A DNA stretch of 64,000 bases, taken from Planctomycetota bacterium (GTDB lineage: Bacteria > Planctomycetota > UBA1135 > UBA2386). Under the pieces are notes generated by a model that ran no database searches, was not told the DNA's origin, and was given only the letters and a program-made list of their open reading frames with translations. A program made the translations under genes and the position numbers. Every line of letters begins with the position of its first letter. Position 1 is the first letter of the stretch. Where the stretch lies: contig JACKIB010000001.1 of assembly GCA_020638695.1 (NCBI GenBank), positions 713,513 through 777,512 on the forward strand, read 5' to 3'. Of the stretch, positions 1 through 8,413 are shown piece after piece.

Positions 1-512
1 TTCGGCGATTGGTAGTAGGCCGCGTAGTAGGCGCCGGTCGCGTGGCCGGCCGAACGCTCGGCCTGGACTCGCGACCAGCCGACGACCTGCGTACAGAAGT
101 CGTAGTACTCCTCGGCGCTGGCGAACACGTAGGCGCGGTGGTGGTGCGACAACTCCTCGAACGGCCACAGCTTCTTGGTGAAGTCGTACAACTGTTCGAG
201 GCTCTGCGCGAACCGCTTGACGGTGGTCTTGGGACCGTTGGTGAACACGTGGTAGTGCTTGCCTTGCACCACCTGGAACGACTTCAGCCACGCCTGAACC
301 CGACGCTCGCCCTTCGCCGCGACCCGCGCCGGAACCATCTTCTTGGCGATCTCCTCGCGGAACGCGTCGAGCTTCTTGTCGAGCGCGGCGTCCTCGAGCG
401 CTGCCGGAGGCTGGGCCTTACGCTTGTGCGCGGCGTCCTGCGGCTTTTGCGCCACAGCGGGGACCAACGAGAACGCGTAGACGGAGAGGCGAGTGAGTGT
501 TGCGATTCCCAT
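1..512 (-). CDS. Secreted protein, peptidase-MA/DUF1570-like, C-terminus outside window
   Basis: Only the N-terminal 170 residues are visible; the frame runs off the left edge. The chosen ATG (510-512) opens a signal-peptide-like stretch ending PAVAQ at residues 18-22. A charged, probably helical segment follows (about 40-65), then a soluble domain with HYHVFTN, RFAQSLEQLYDF and RAYVFASAEEYYDF. These segments resemble the first half of secreted gluzincin-like (DUF1570/peptidase-MA) proteins frequent in Planctomycetota. The HExxH zinc site expected in that family would lie beyond the edge, so catalytic activity cannot be judged. A second protein of this general type lies at 23585-24538. Family assignment is inference; coding status is well supported by the continuous, codon-biased frame and signal peptide. 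Confidence 0.7.
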   Translation of the reverse strand, partial: MGIATLTRLSVYAFSLVPAVAQKPQDAAHKRKAQPPAALEDAALDKKLDAFREEIAKKMVPARVAAKGERRVQAWLKSFQVVQGKHYHVFTNGPKTTVKRFAQSLEQLYDFTKKLWPFEELSHHHRAYVFASAEEYYDFCTQVVGWSRVQAERSAGHATGAYYAAYYQSP

Positions 513-899
513 GGAGCGATTCCCGAACGGCACGATGCCCTACCGACGGTCCGGATCACCCGCCGGCATGAGGCAGGTTGCCGATCGCCCCAGCGTTCCG
601 TCGCTTCAGCCGCGAGATTCGCGAGTCTTCTTGCGCACCGTCGCGGCGGGCGGTGCCTCCCTCGGGAATGTTCCGGATCCACCCGCTCGGTGGAAGCGCA
701 CGCCCTGCTGCTCCCGCTGTACCCGCTGCACCCGCTGCACCCGCTGGACATCGATCACGTCGGTCCCGACGCCAGCGTTACCGTCGACGGACTCGGGGAA
801 GATCCAGACCACGTCGCGAGACTCGTTTGTCGAAGCTCCGCCCGCCCGGGACGGTTGCGCATGGCGTACGCTCCCTGGCCCAGGCCGGGGCTCCCGAGG
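513..899. other. Intergenic region between divergent genes
   Basis: About 390 bases separate the divergent starts of the peptidase-like gene and the acylphosphatase gene. It must hold both promoters, but no convincing -35/-10 pair stands out. Open frames here are antisense-type high-GC frames with arginine-rich, low-complexity products. The only structure seen is a short 9-base tandem repeat at 712-747. Confidence 0.5.
712..747. repeat. Four tandem copies of a 9-base unit
   Basis: The unit ACCCGCTGC occurs at 721-729 and 730-738, with variants at 712-720 (TCCCGCTGT) and 739-747 (ACCCGCTGG). It lies in non-coding DNA upstream of the acylphosphatase gene. Probably simple slippage; no function is evident. 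Confidence 0.7.
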
Positions 900-914
900 A
901 TGATCCATCGCAAC

Positions 915-1193
915 ATGGAACGCGTGCTCCGGGTTCTGGTCGCCGGCCGAGTGCAGGGAGTCGCATTCCGCTGGGCCACCTGCGAGCAGGCGCGCAAACT
1001 CGGGGTGCGCGGCTGGGTTCGTAACCGGCGCGATGGATGCGTGGAGGCACACCTCGAGGGCCAAGTCGACGCGGTGGACGCCCTGCTCGGGTGGCTGCAC
1101 ACGGGCCCCCCGCAGGCTCGCGTCGACAAGGTCGAAGCGATCGAGGCGTGTGGCGAAGGCGCCGCGTCGTTCGAGGTGGGCGACTCGGTCTGA
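915..1193 (+). CDS. acyP: Acylphosphatase
   Basis: Small cytoplasmic enzyme that hydrolyses the carboxyl-phosphate bond of acyl phosphates such as carbamoyl or 1,3-bisphosphoglycerate. The 92-residue product has the full family signature: GRVQGVAFRW near residues 11-20, with the catalytic Arg of VAFR, then LGVRGWVRN with the catalytic Asn, DGCVEAHLEG, and GPPQARVDKV. ATG at 915 gives the canonical family length; an in-frame ATG at 900 would add five residues and sits directly against a GAGG, too close to be its ribosome site. The gene stands alone, divergent from the upstream peptidase-like gene and convergent with the membrane-protein gene downstream. Confidence 0.93.
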   Translation: MERVLRVLVAGRVQGVAFRWATCEQARKLGVRGWVRNRRDGCVEAHLEGQVDAVDALLGWLHTGPPQARVDKVEAIEACGEGAASFEVGDSV

Positions 1194-1232
1194 GCCCCGC
1201 GGCATGAGATCCGGGGCGCGCCCGGCGATGCT

Positions 1233-1901
1233 TCACGACAGACGTCCGCCGACCGACGCGGTACGGGGCGCCGCCAGCGCACCGACCATCGAGCCCACCG
1301 CCCCCCCGGCGATCACCGTGAACGGCACCCAGATCCCCAGCTGTGCGATGCCGGCGGACAGCATCGTCTCGCCGAACCCGCGCTCGATCCCCGCCGGACC
1401 GAACTTGGTGTAGTGGGTGTTCCAGCCCTGGACCTTGGCCAGGCAGGTCAGCGCCACCACGGTGAGCCGCGCGCCGAGCCCGTAGAGCAGCAGCGTCCAA
1501 CTGAGGCGCGGCCACACGAACGACAACGCCACCGTCAACCCCACCGCGACGAGCACCACGCGCAGCACCGCGCCGCGCAGCACTTCGTACGCCGCGTCGC
1601 TCTGGTCGGTGAAACTCACCTGCTGGAAGGCCCACAGCACCGCGGCAACCAACCCGCACGCCGCCAACATCGACCAGAGCCAACCCGGTCGGATCCGAGG
1701 TCGACTCCCCGCGCGTGCCAGCCGCAGGCCGAACCACGCCCCGAACACGAACACCAACCACACGATCCCGAACGGCGAGCCACTACCGCCCGAGTTCGCG
1801 GTGACCATCCCCTTGACTTCGGCGGCGAGCCGCAGGCAGGACAGGACGATGGTGACGAGGAGCGGCCAGAGCAGCAGACCAGGAACGCGGGGCGAGGTCA
1901 T
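1233..1901 (-). CDS. Hypothetical membrane protein, about six helices
   Basis: A 222-residue product I do not recognise. It is mostly hydrophobic: helices are visible near residues 8-26, 45-62, 74-92, 106-125, 128-152 and 185-210. A loop after the fifth helix carries the polar stretch NTHYTKFGPAGIERGFGE, which could be a functional site. The ATG at 1899-1901 was chosen because it places MTSPRVPG directly before the first helix; the frame stays open upstream but the sequence there is arginine-rich and unlike protein. It ends 39 bases from the convergent acylphosphatase stop. The role is unknown. Confidence 0.75.
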   Translation of the reverse strand: MTSPRVPGLLLWPLLVTIVLSCLRLAAEVKGMVTANSGGSGSPFGIVWLVFVFGAWFGLRLARAGSRPRIRPGWLWSMLAACGLVAAVLWAFQQVSFTDQSDAAYEVLRGAVLRVVLVAVGLTVALSFVWPRLSWTLLLYGLGARLTVVALTCLAKVQGWNTHYTKFGPAGIERGFGETMLSAGIAQLGIWVPFTVIAGGAVGSMVGALAAPRTASVGGRLS

Positions 1902-2157
1902 CGGGGCAGGAAGGTGCGTAGAGCGACGGGGTTGATCGCGGGACGAGCATAGCGCGCATCGCACCGATGGTCGGCGCGTCGGCGAGTCGGCTGGCGCCAC
2001 ATCACTCGACCACCAAGTGGCGGAGGACCGAACAACGCAAGGGATGTCGAGATCGGTGTTGTCGATCGTCACGCAGCTCGAGGACCGGGGATCCGTTCCC
2101 GCAGCGACGCACGCGGCATCCTGTCCTTGTGCTGCTGCCGGATCGGCAGCGCGGCGA
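1902..2157. other. Non-coding gap
   Basis: Between the start of the membrane-protein gene and the stop of the beta-lactamase/VanX fusion, both on the minus strand. The promoter of the membrane-protein gene is expected here. No repeat, hairpin or small frame that I can defend. Confidence 0.4.
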
Positions 2158-4476
2158 CTACCGATCCTCCCGGTTGCCGATCGGGTACTCGCGCCAATCC
2201 GCGAAGTCGAAGTGCCACCACTCGTGCTCGTACACGGTGAACCCCTCGGCTTGCATCGCCCGGCGCAGCAGTTCGCGGTAGTGGCGTTGCCGCGACGTGC
2301 CGCCGGGGTAGTCCGGGTACGCCCGCGCGGTGAATTCGTCGTAGCCGGACGGCATCGGAATCTCCGCGCCGCTCGCGCGGTCGTAGAGCGTGAGGTCCAC
2401 CGCACAACCCCGGTTGTGACGCGAGCCACGCATGGGGTCGGCGACGAACAACTTGAGGTGGCGGGGCGCGGCGTCCCAGAACACCTTGGTCACCCACCAC
2501 GGGCGGTAGGCGTCGAACACCTTCAGCCCGACGCCGTGTGCGGCGAGCCCGCGGTGTGCGCGCAGCAAGGCCTCGGCCGCAGGGCGCTGCATCTTCGCGA
2601 TCGGCTGCGCATAGACCTTGGCGCCCAGGAAGTTGTCGGTGGTCGCGTAGCGGATCTCGAACTGCAGAGTCGGGTCGAGCGGCCGCAGGTCGACGAGTTC
2701 GTGCGGGCGGTTGCCCTGCAACAACACCGCGGGTGGCGCCTGCCGGCGCGCGGCGGCCACCAGATCGGGCACCGGCTTGACCGCCGGCATGCGGAACGTG
2801 CCGGCGGTGGGTCCGCCGCGGCGCGGAAACCGCGCACCCCCCACCACCGCGGCGCAGACTCGACCCTTTGCGTCGCGTTCGAACAGCAGCCGATCGGCGG
2901 TGTACATCCCGGCCGCGAAGCGGTAGCGGTCCTTGGCCTCCCGGACCGGCATGGCGTGCTCCACCCATTCGATCAGCACCCCGAGCCTCTGATGGTCCTC
3001 GTAGACGACCAACACGTTGTGGTCCCAGCCGTACTCCCCGATCAACTCGCCGAGCTCGGCGGGGGCCGCGGGCGGGGGCGCGTCATCGCGCGCGAACTCG
3101 GACTTGCCGTCGTGCAGCGCGCCATTCGGCAGGATGGTCAGGCGTCGCGATCGGCCGATCGACAGCGCATCCCAGGCCACCAGCGAACCATCGTCCGCGC
3201 GCCGCATGCGCGAGCGCACACCGACCCGCGGCACGTAGACCAGCTCGCCGTCGCGTTCCAGCAAGTCGAACCAGCCGCCGCCCCCGACGTAGTGGCCCTG
3301 CAGCGCGCGCGCCGCACTGGCGCCGAGCTGCTTCGGAAGGCGCACCGGTGCCAGCGTCTTGCCGCGGCGGTTGGCCAACACGCTGCGCATCGCGCGGTTG
3401 GCGATCGCGCTGGAGACCCGATTGACGCAGTCCTTGGTGCAGACCACCGCACACGCGACGCGCTGTTCGGGCAGTGCGGTCAGCGTCGACGCAAAACCGT
3501 AGACCGCGCCACCGTGCGACACCCGGAGGTGGCCGTCGAGCGCGCCGACGAAGAAGCCGAGACCGCAGTGGCCGTGGTCACCGGCGGGCAGCTGCCACAT
3601 GCTCGCCTGCGTGTCAGGACGCAACACCCGCCGCTTCGCATCGGGGAACCAACTGCGGGCGAACCGCACCAGATCGACCACGGTGCTGCGCAGCTCGGCC
3701 GCCGGCACGTAGCCGAAGCGGAACTCCGGAGTGGGGATGCGCCGGCCGTCGTACGTCCACATCACGCCGTGGGCCTGCCGTTCCACCAGCTCGGCGCGTT
3801 CGGCGAAATCGCTGTCGTCGAGGCGCAGCGGGTCGAGTACCAGCTGCCGCATCGCCCGCTCGAACGGTGTCCGCGTCACCTGTTCGATGATCCGACCGAC
3901 CACCCCGATGCCGGGGTTCGAGTACTTGAACCGCGTTCCTGGCTGCGCGACCAGCGCGGTGTCGTTGAGGCTTGCCACGGTGGCAGCCAGGCTCGGGCCG
4001 TCGGGATCGAAGTAGTGGCCGACCGGCGACTCGCGCACCACACCGGCGCGGTGTCCCATGAGGTGGCGCAGTGTGACCGGGGTGCCGAACGGATTCTTCG
4101 GGGCGAACTGCGGCAGGTAGGTGCGCACGTCCGCGTCGAGGTCGAGCTTGCCTTGCTCGACCAGCACCATCGCCGCGGTATCGGTGAACAGCTTGCTGAT
4201 CGAGGCCACCCGGTGGGTTGCCAGCACCTCGCGCGCGGCCCGTGCCGGCAGCGAGTTCACCGGCTGACCCACGTGGCTCGCCCACAGGTGCTCCGCGCCG
4301 GTCTCGGGGTCGACCTCCAGTACCGCCAACCACACACCCGGGACCGCCATGTCGTCGCGCAGGCGCTCGGTGTAGGCGAGCAGATCGGCCTGGAACGACG
4401 CGAACCGCGGTGTGTCGAACCGCGGCGGCGGAGACGCGCATGCAGCCAGCGCGAGCAACGGCAGGAGGCGACGCAT
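2158..4476 (-). CDS. Lipoprotein: serine beta-lactamase/DD-peptidase domain fused to VanX-type D-Ala-D-Ala dipeptidase
   Basis: A 772-residue two-enzyme lipoprotein. The lipobox LAAC puts the lipidated Cys at residue 13. Residues about 25-400 form a class C beta-lactamase/DD-peptidase fold with the SxxK site SISK at 92-95, the second motif YSN at 185-187 and HGG at 321-323. A linker and small beta-rich region follow. Residues about 590-772 are a VanX/DdpX-type zinc dipeptidase: SRHNRGCAVDL supplies the His and Asp ligands and EWWH near the C-terminus the catalytic Glu and His. Known family activities would cleave peptidoglycan stem peptides and free D-Ala-D-Ala, so both halves act on one pathway (inference). 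The MFS gene is divergent, 102 bases away; they may share a regulatory region. Confidence 0.9.
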   Translation of the reverse strand: MRRLLPLLALAACASPPPRFDTPRFASFQADLLAYTERLRDDMAVPGVWLAVLEVDPETGAEHLWASHVGQPVNSLPARAAREVLATHRVASISKLFTDTAAMVLVEQGKLDLDADVRTYLPQFAPKNPFGTPVTLRHLMGHRAGVVRESPVGHYFDPDGPSLAATVASLNDTALVAQPGTRFKYSNPGIGVVGRIIEQVTRTPFERAMRQLVLDPLRLDDSDFAERAELVERQAHGVMWTYDGRRIPTPEFRFGYVPAAELRSTVVDLVRFARSWFPDAKRRVLRPDTQASMWQLPAGDHGHCGLGFFVGALDGHLRVSHGGAVYGFASTLTALPEQRVACAVVCTKDCVNRVSSAIANRAMRSVLANRRGKTLAPVRLPKQLGASAARALQGHYVGGGGWFDLLERDGELVYVPRVGVRSRMRRADDGSLVAWDALSIGRSRRLTILPNGALHDGKSEFARDDAPPPAAPAELGELIGEYGWDHNVLVVYEDHQRLGVLIEWVEHAMPVREAKDRYRFAAGMYTADRLLFERDAKGRVCAAVVGGARFPRRGGPTAGTFRMPAVKPVPDLVAAARRQAPPAVLLQGNRPHELVDLRPLDPTLQFEIRYATTDNFLGAKVYAQPIAKMQRPAAEALLRAHRGLAAHGVGLKVFDAYRPWWVTKVFWDAAPRHLKLFVADPMRGSRHNRGCAVDLTLYDRASGAEIPMPSGYDEFTARAYPDYPGGTSRQRHYRELLRRAMQAEGFTVYEHEWWHFDFADWREYPIGNREDR

Positions 4477-4578
4477 ACCGCAAGCGTGCCCGCCCACCCC
4501 GCCGCCCGCAACGACCGCGCCTGGGCCGCCTGGATGCCGCTTTACCGCGCACCACGCCGCCGGCATCCTGTGCCGCCC

Positions 4579-5808
4579 ATGCTCCGCGCATTCCGCAGCC
4601 TGGCCCACAGCGTGTACGGCGGGCTGCCGGCGATCACCTGGCTGATCTGCCTCGCGGCGTTCGTCAACCGCGCGGGGTCGATGATCCTCCCGTTCCTCAG
4701 CCTCTACCTGGGCAAGCGGTTCGGCTACGACGTCGAGCAGGCCGGCTATCTGGTGGCGATGTACGGCATCGGGTCGGTCGCCGGGAGCATCGTCGGTGGA
4801 CGCCTGAGCGATCTGCTGGGGCCGGTGCGCGTGCAGCTCGTCACCCTGTTGGGCGCTGCGGCGTGGATGCTGTTGCTGACCCAGCTGGAGAATGCGTGGT
4901 CGCTGGCGCTCGGCATCCTGGTTCTCGGCCTGATCAACGACGCGTTCCGCCCCGGCAACATGGCGTCGGTGCTGGCCAGCGTGCCGCCGGAGCTCGGCCC
5001 CACCGCACTGACGCTCAACCGCGTGGCGGTCAACGCCGGCTGGGCGATCGGTCCGACCATCGGCGGTCACCTGGCCGAGATCGACTTCCGCTGGCTGTTC
5101 GTCGCTGACGGCGGGACCTGCGCGCTCGCCGCCCTGGTGTTGTGGGCGTTCGTCCCGCGCGACCTGGCTCACGACATCCACCCCGCTTCAGCCGGCGAGA
5201 CGGCCAGGCAGGACTCGCCGTGGCGCGACGGCCGATTCCTGTGCCTGCTCGCCGTCACCGTGCTGACCCTGCTGGCCTTCATGCAGTACTTCAGCACCGA
5301 GACGCGTTACCTCGCCGCGGCGTTCGGTCTGACCGAGGGCGACATCGGCTGGCTGTTGGCGATCAACCCAGTGCTCATCGTGCTGGTGGAGATGCCCCTG
5401 GTCCGCGCGCTCCGCGGACGCCCGCGCCTGCCGCTGGTGGCACTGGGCACGCTGCTGATCGCGCTGTCGTTTCCGCTGCTGGTGCCGGTGCGCTGGGGTC
5501 TCAGCGGGGTGATCGCGCAGCTGCTGCTGTTGACCGTCGGCGAGATGCTGTCGTTCTCGCTGCTCAACAGCTTCGTCGGAGATCGGGCTCCACCGCGCCT
5601 GCGCGGGCAGTACCTCGGCGTGCACGGCGCATCGTTCGCCGTGGCGTTCGTACTCGCGCCAGCGCTGGGCGGGCGGGTGTACGAGCGGCTGGGGGCAGAC
5701 GTGCTGTGGTACGGGTGCGCCGGGCTCGCGGGCCTGGCAGCACTCGGCTACCTGTGGCTGAACCGGCTGTACGGGCGAACGCGCGAGGCACCGCCGCGGG
5801 CCGACTGA
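4579..5808 (+). CDS. MFS transporter
   Basis: A 409-residue inner-membrane protein with about 12 hydrophobic helices and a polar central loop around residues 195-215 (RDLAHDIHPASAGETARQDS). The MFS signature loop between helices 2 and 3 reads GGRLSDLLGPVR near residue 73. NAFRPGN-like and NRVAVNAGWAIGPTIGG motifs in helices 4-5 resemble drug-efflux and sugar-efflux type members. Substrate is unknown. ATG 4579 was chosen because the long open frame upstream is antisense to the beta-lactamase/VanX gene. Its divergent neighbour hydrolyses peptidoglycan peptides, so a muropeptide or antibiotic substrate is conceivable but unproven. Confidence 0.9.
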   Translation: MLRAFRSLAHSVYGGLPAITWLICLAAFVNRAGSMILPFLSLYLGKRFGYDVEQAGYLVAMYGIGSVAGSIVGGRLSDLLGPVRVQLVTLLGAAAWMLLLTQLENAWSLALGILVLGLINDAFRPGNMASVLASVPPELGPTALTLNRVAVNAGWAIGPTIGGHLAEIDFRWLFVADGGTCALAALVLWAFVPRDLAHDIHPASAGETARQDSPWRDGRFLCLLAVTVLTLLAFMQYFSTETRYLAAAFGLTEGDIGWLLAINPVLIVLVEMPLVRALRGRPRLPLVALGTLLIALSFPLLVPVRWGLSGVIAQLLLLTVGEMLSFSLLNSFVGDRAPPRLRGQYLGVHGASFAVAFVLAPALGGRVYERLGADVLWYGCAGLAGLAALGYLWLNRLYGRTREAPPRAD

Positions 5809-5814
5809 GGAGCG

Positions 5815-5834
5815 GGCCCCACTCAGCGGGGGCC
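5815..5834. terminator. Possible bidirectional hairpin between convergent genes
   Basis: GGCCCC (5815-5820) can pair with GGGGCC (5829-5834) across an eight-base loop, in the 14-base gap between the convergent stops of the MFS and lipoprotein genes; the stem overlaps the minus-strand stop. There is no U-tract, so it may be a transcription-end structure or chance in GC-rich DNA. Confidence 0.3.
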
Positions 5835-6890
5835 GATCTCCACCTCTCCCCCCCACCGGTACCGGGTCATCATCGCGCGCGGCGACCCTGCCGGATGGAT
5901 CGTGCCGTAGACCGGCAACCGCACCCGCGGGTCCACCTCTTGCACGACGTAGTGCCCCTCGTAGGTGGCCCGTGCCCCGCGCGGGTCCTCGAAGCGGCTG
6001 GTCTCCAGCATCGGCACACCGACCCGCAGTCGGCCGAGGTCGAAGCGCACCACGCAACCCGGCGTGCCGATCGCCAACAGATCGATGCGCTCGCCGACTC
6101 GGAACGGGCCCGGGTGCGGCCGCGCCAGCGCGAACACCGACAACCGCGGCGTCAATGGGCCGGGCTCGGGCCGCAGCGCCCCGCCGTTGAGGTCGATCGC
6201 AGCGTGGCGCCCGACCGCGCGGGTCAACTCGCGCAGTTGCGAGCCGCGCAGCGCGGCGAGAGGTTCGGTGGCGGCGGCCACCAGTCCCGTCGGTCCGCCC
6301 GACAGGCCCGACCCGACGCTCTCGCTGCGCTCGGTGCGAAACAACCGCTCGCGCGTCGGGCCATCGTGAAGCTCGAGGCGCAACGCGACTTCCGCCCGCG
6401 ACTCGAGCACGTAGTAGGCGCGATTCCACCGCAGGACATCGCCGTAGAGCACTCCGTCGACCTTCAACACCGCCGCGACCCTGCGCGCGAACTTCGGGTC
6501 GGCGAGCTCGCCAGCAGACATGCCACTGTGTGCCAGCTTGGTGTCGGAGACCCAGGTCTCGACCACCTCGAACGCCCCCTGCCGCAACCAGGCGACGACG
6601 TCGCCGCGCAGCAGCGCACCGATCCGCGCGCGGTCGGGCAACCGCGGTGCGCCGGGCTCGAGCGCGAACAACTCACCCACCGGAGCCAGTGACGAGGCGA
6701 GGAATCCGTCAGCGGGTGCGGTGACGGCGAACGGCATCACCGCGATCCGGTAGCCCATGGCGCGCAACCCGGCGAGGCGCGGGTCGGACTCCGTCTGCAC
6801 CCGGGTGGCGCATCCGGTCACCAGCAAAGCACACGCGAACGCGGCACCTGCCGCCCGACGAACGGCGCATGACGCCACGGAACGACTCAT
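5823..6890 (-). CDS. Lipoprotein, DUF799/GNA1162-like, third gene of operon
   Basis: A 355-residue protein with an N-terminal lipobox, LVTGC, lipidated Cys at 27. The body starts with a Rossmann-like strand YRIAVMPFAV and helices. LKVDGVLYGDVLRW near 140-155 resembles the GNA1162/DUF799 and CsgG-like lipoproteins, which form periplasm-facing assemblies at the outer membrane. The C-terminal third (about 225-355) is beta-rich, with VGERIDLLAIGTPGCVVRFDLG, and is echoed in the preceding gene (ATLTFDLDPRRTAIPM). Its ATG overlaps the upstream TGA in a 4-base ATGA, so translation is probably coupled. Exact function is unknown; family placement is tentative. Confidence 0.75.
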   Translation of the reverse strand: MSRSVASCAVRRAAGAAFACALLVTGCATRVQTESDPRLAGLRAMGYRIAVMPFAVTAPADGFLASSLAPVGELFALEPGAPRLPDRARIGALLRGDVVAWLRQGAFEVVETWVSDTKLAHSGMSAGELADPKFARRVAAVLKVDGVLYGDVLRWNRAYYVLESRAEVALRLELHDGPTRERLFRTERSESVGSGLSGGPTGLVAAATEPLAALRGSQLRELTRAVGRHAAIDLNGGALRPEPGPLTPRLSVFALARPHPGPFRVGERIDLLAIGTPGCVVRFDLGRLRVGVPMLETSRFEDPRGARATYEGHYVVQEVDPRVRLPVYGTIHPAGSPRAMMTRYRWGGEVEIGPR

Positions 6891-7783
6891 CGCAGCTCGA
6901 CCTCCGCAGCGACCGGATCGCCGCCGAACGGGCCGCGCGCGGCTACCCGCACACGCCGAACCGAACCCACCGGCACGTCCTGTGCACCCACGAACACGCC
7001 GGCGCGGCCGGCCATCGGAATCGCGGTGCGCCGCGGATCGAGGTCGAAGGTGAGCGTGGCACCCGGGCTGGCGTTCGCCTTCACCACGATCCGCTCGAGT
7101 CCCGCGGTCGGCACAGCAGTGCGCTCCGCGCGAACCTCGGTCAGCGACACGTTCGACCCCGGTGAACCGTCGACCTGCTTCTGCACCGGCACGGTCTCCG
7201 CGACGTCCTCGACGTAGGTGTCGACCAACCCCAGCGTCGCCATCGACGAGCCGTGCACGATCTGGGCGCGGATCTCGCTGATCACCTGGCCGCTCATCAA
7301 CAGCAGACCGCCGAGCAACGACGCGACGTGGTTCGCCGACCACCACGCCGACTCGGTGCCGTTGCGTAGCCCGATCGTGCCGCCGAACGCGTGGCGGCGC
7401 AGCAGCAGGATGTTGAAGCGGCTCTCGTCGAGGTCATGGCCGACCAGCACCGCGTCGACCGCCAGCACTTCCCGCACCTTCGGCAGCGGCAGCGCCTTGG
7501 GGTCGAACCGCTCCGGGTCGGTCAGCCAGCCCTGTTCGGCGAGCACGCGGTCGACGAAATCGATCGCGACGACTTGCAGGCCGCGCCCGCGCAACCGCTC
7601 GACCAAGAGCGCGCGCGCCAAGGTCCGCGCACCTGGGTCGGCCTTGCCACCGAGCGGCAGCACCGCCACCGATCGCGGTGCCGCCACGTCCTTCGCCACA
7701 CGGAACGACACCCCGCCGCAGGCAACCAGCACCCAGGTGAGCACACCGAGACACACGAGCCGCAGCAGCGTCGAGCAGCTCAT
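6887..7783 (-). CDS. Lipoprotein, DUF799/GNA1162-like, second gene of operon
   Basis: A 298-residue protein with lipobox LVAC (Cys 22). After the signal peptide comes VAVLPLGGKAD, then an alpha/beta domain with LAVDAVLVGHDLDE. A hydrophobic patch (SLLGGLLLMSGQVISE) follows, and about residues 205-298 form a beta-rich tail with a second TLTFDLDPRRTAIPM strand pair. The layout parallels the next gene in the operon and the two look like diverged relatives. Both ends overlap neighbours by four bases (ATGA at 7780-7783 and 6887-6890), strong evidence for one coupled transcription unit. Likely an envelope complex with the flanking genes; partner and substrate unknown. Confidence 0.75.
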   Translation of the reverse strand: MSCSTLLRLVCLGVLTWVLVACGGVSFRVAKDVAAPRSVAVLPLGGKADPGARTLARALLVERLRGRGLQVVAIDFVDRVLAEQGWLTDPERFDPKALPLPKVREVLAVDAVLVGHDLDESRFNILLLRRHAFGGTIGLRNGTESAWWSANHVASLLGGLLLMSGQVISEIRAQIVHGSSMATLGLVDTYVEDVAETVPVQKQVDGSPGSNVSLTEVRAERTAVPTAGLERIVVKANASPGATLTFDLDPRRTAIPMAGRAGVFVGAQDVPVGSVRRVRVAARGPFGGDPVAAEVELR

Positions 7784-8256
7784 CTGGAACCTCCGACCGC
7801 GATCGAGCCGCGCTGCTCACCGGCCGCCCCGCGCACCACGAAGCCGAACCGTCCCGCGTCGTGGAAGCACAGCGACGCGATGCCGTGCGCCGGGATCGCC
7901 TTCGCCACGGTCTGCGCGCCGTCGGCGACGAATCCGAGCGCTGTCGAACACTGCGAGCAGACGCCGAGCGGTCGATCGACCTCGATCGTGACCGCTTCGC
8001 TGCGCGCGTTGCGGAACACCACCGTGCCGAACGTCGGCAGGGAGACCTCCGCCGCCGGCAGGAGCTGCCCATCGGTGATCGTCACCGTCTCCGCGGCAGA
8101 GTGCTCGTGGGCAGAGGACACGGGCGCGCCGGCGCATGCGGTGAGCATCGCGATCGCCACGCAACGGGAGAACACCGAAGCGCCGCGTCGCGAGCCGCGT
8201 CGCGGAGTCTCGCTCGAGCGCCATTTGGACGCGTTGGGCTGCATCTCCGACAGCAT
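7780..8256 (-). CDS. Lipoprotein with cupredoxin-like beta domain, first gene of operon
   Basis: A 158-residue exported protein. The N-terminus is basic, followed by a hydrophobic stretch with a lipobox-like LTAC. The mature part reads like a small beta sandwich: VTITDGQLLPAAEVSLPTFG, VVFRNARSEAVTIEV, then HGIASLCFHDAGRFGFVV. The LCFHDAGRFGF segment recalls the Cys-His end of cupredoxin copper sites. The N-terminal His and the terminal Met ligands are not obvious, and there is an extra CSQC, so metal binding is uncertain. Start: ATG 8254-8256 chosen; ATG 8242-8244 is an alternative four codons in. Its stop overlaps the next start by four bases, making it the first gene of a three-lipoprotein operon. 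Confidence 0.65.
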   Translation of the reverse strand: MLSEMQPNASKWRSSETPRRGSRRGASVFSRCVAIAMLTACAGAPVSSAHEHSAAETVTITDGQLLPAAEVSLPTFGTVVFRNARSEAVTIEVDRPLGVCSQCSTALGFVADGAQTVAKAIPAHGIASLCFHDAGRFGFVVRGAAGEQRGSIAVGGSR

Positions 8257-8413
8257 GCCAGCTCGCGCGTGCGGATGCACGGGGCGGTGGGTCCCGCGCA
8301 GCGCGGTTCGACCTGCGCCGGTCGCGGACAAAGTTGCGACGTTTCGTCCACCATCAGGTGCGTGAGGCAGGCTAGCCTCTCCGGCCCTCAACCCACTCCC
8401 CGGAGCACGACCC

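Noticed and set aside
2017..4578. Long plus-strand open frame upstream of and continuous with the MFS gene
   Set aside because: It is antisense to the beta-lactamase/VanX gene, rich in His/Arg/Gln, and lacks any domain; high GC content keeps such frames open. The MFS start is placed at 4579.
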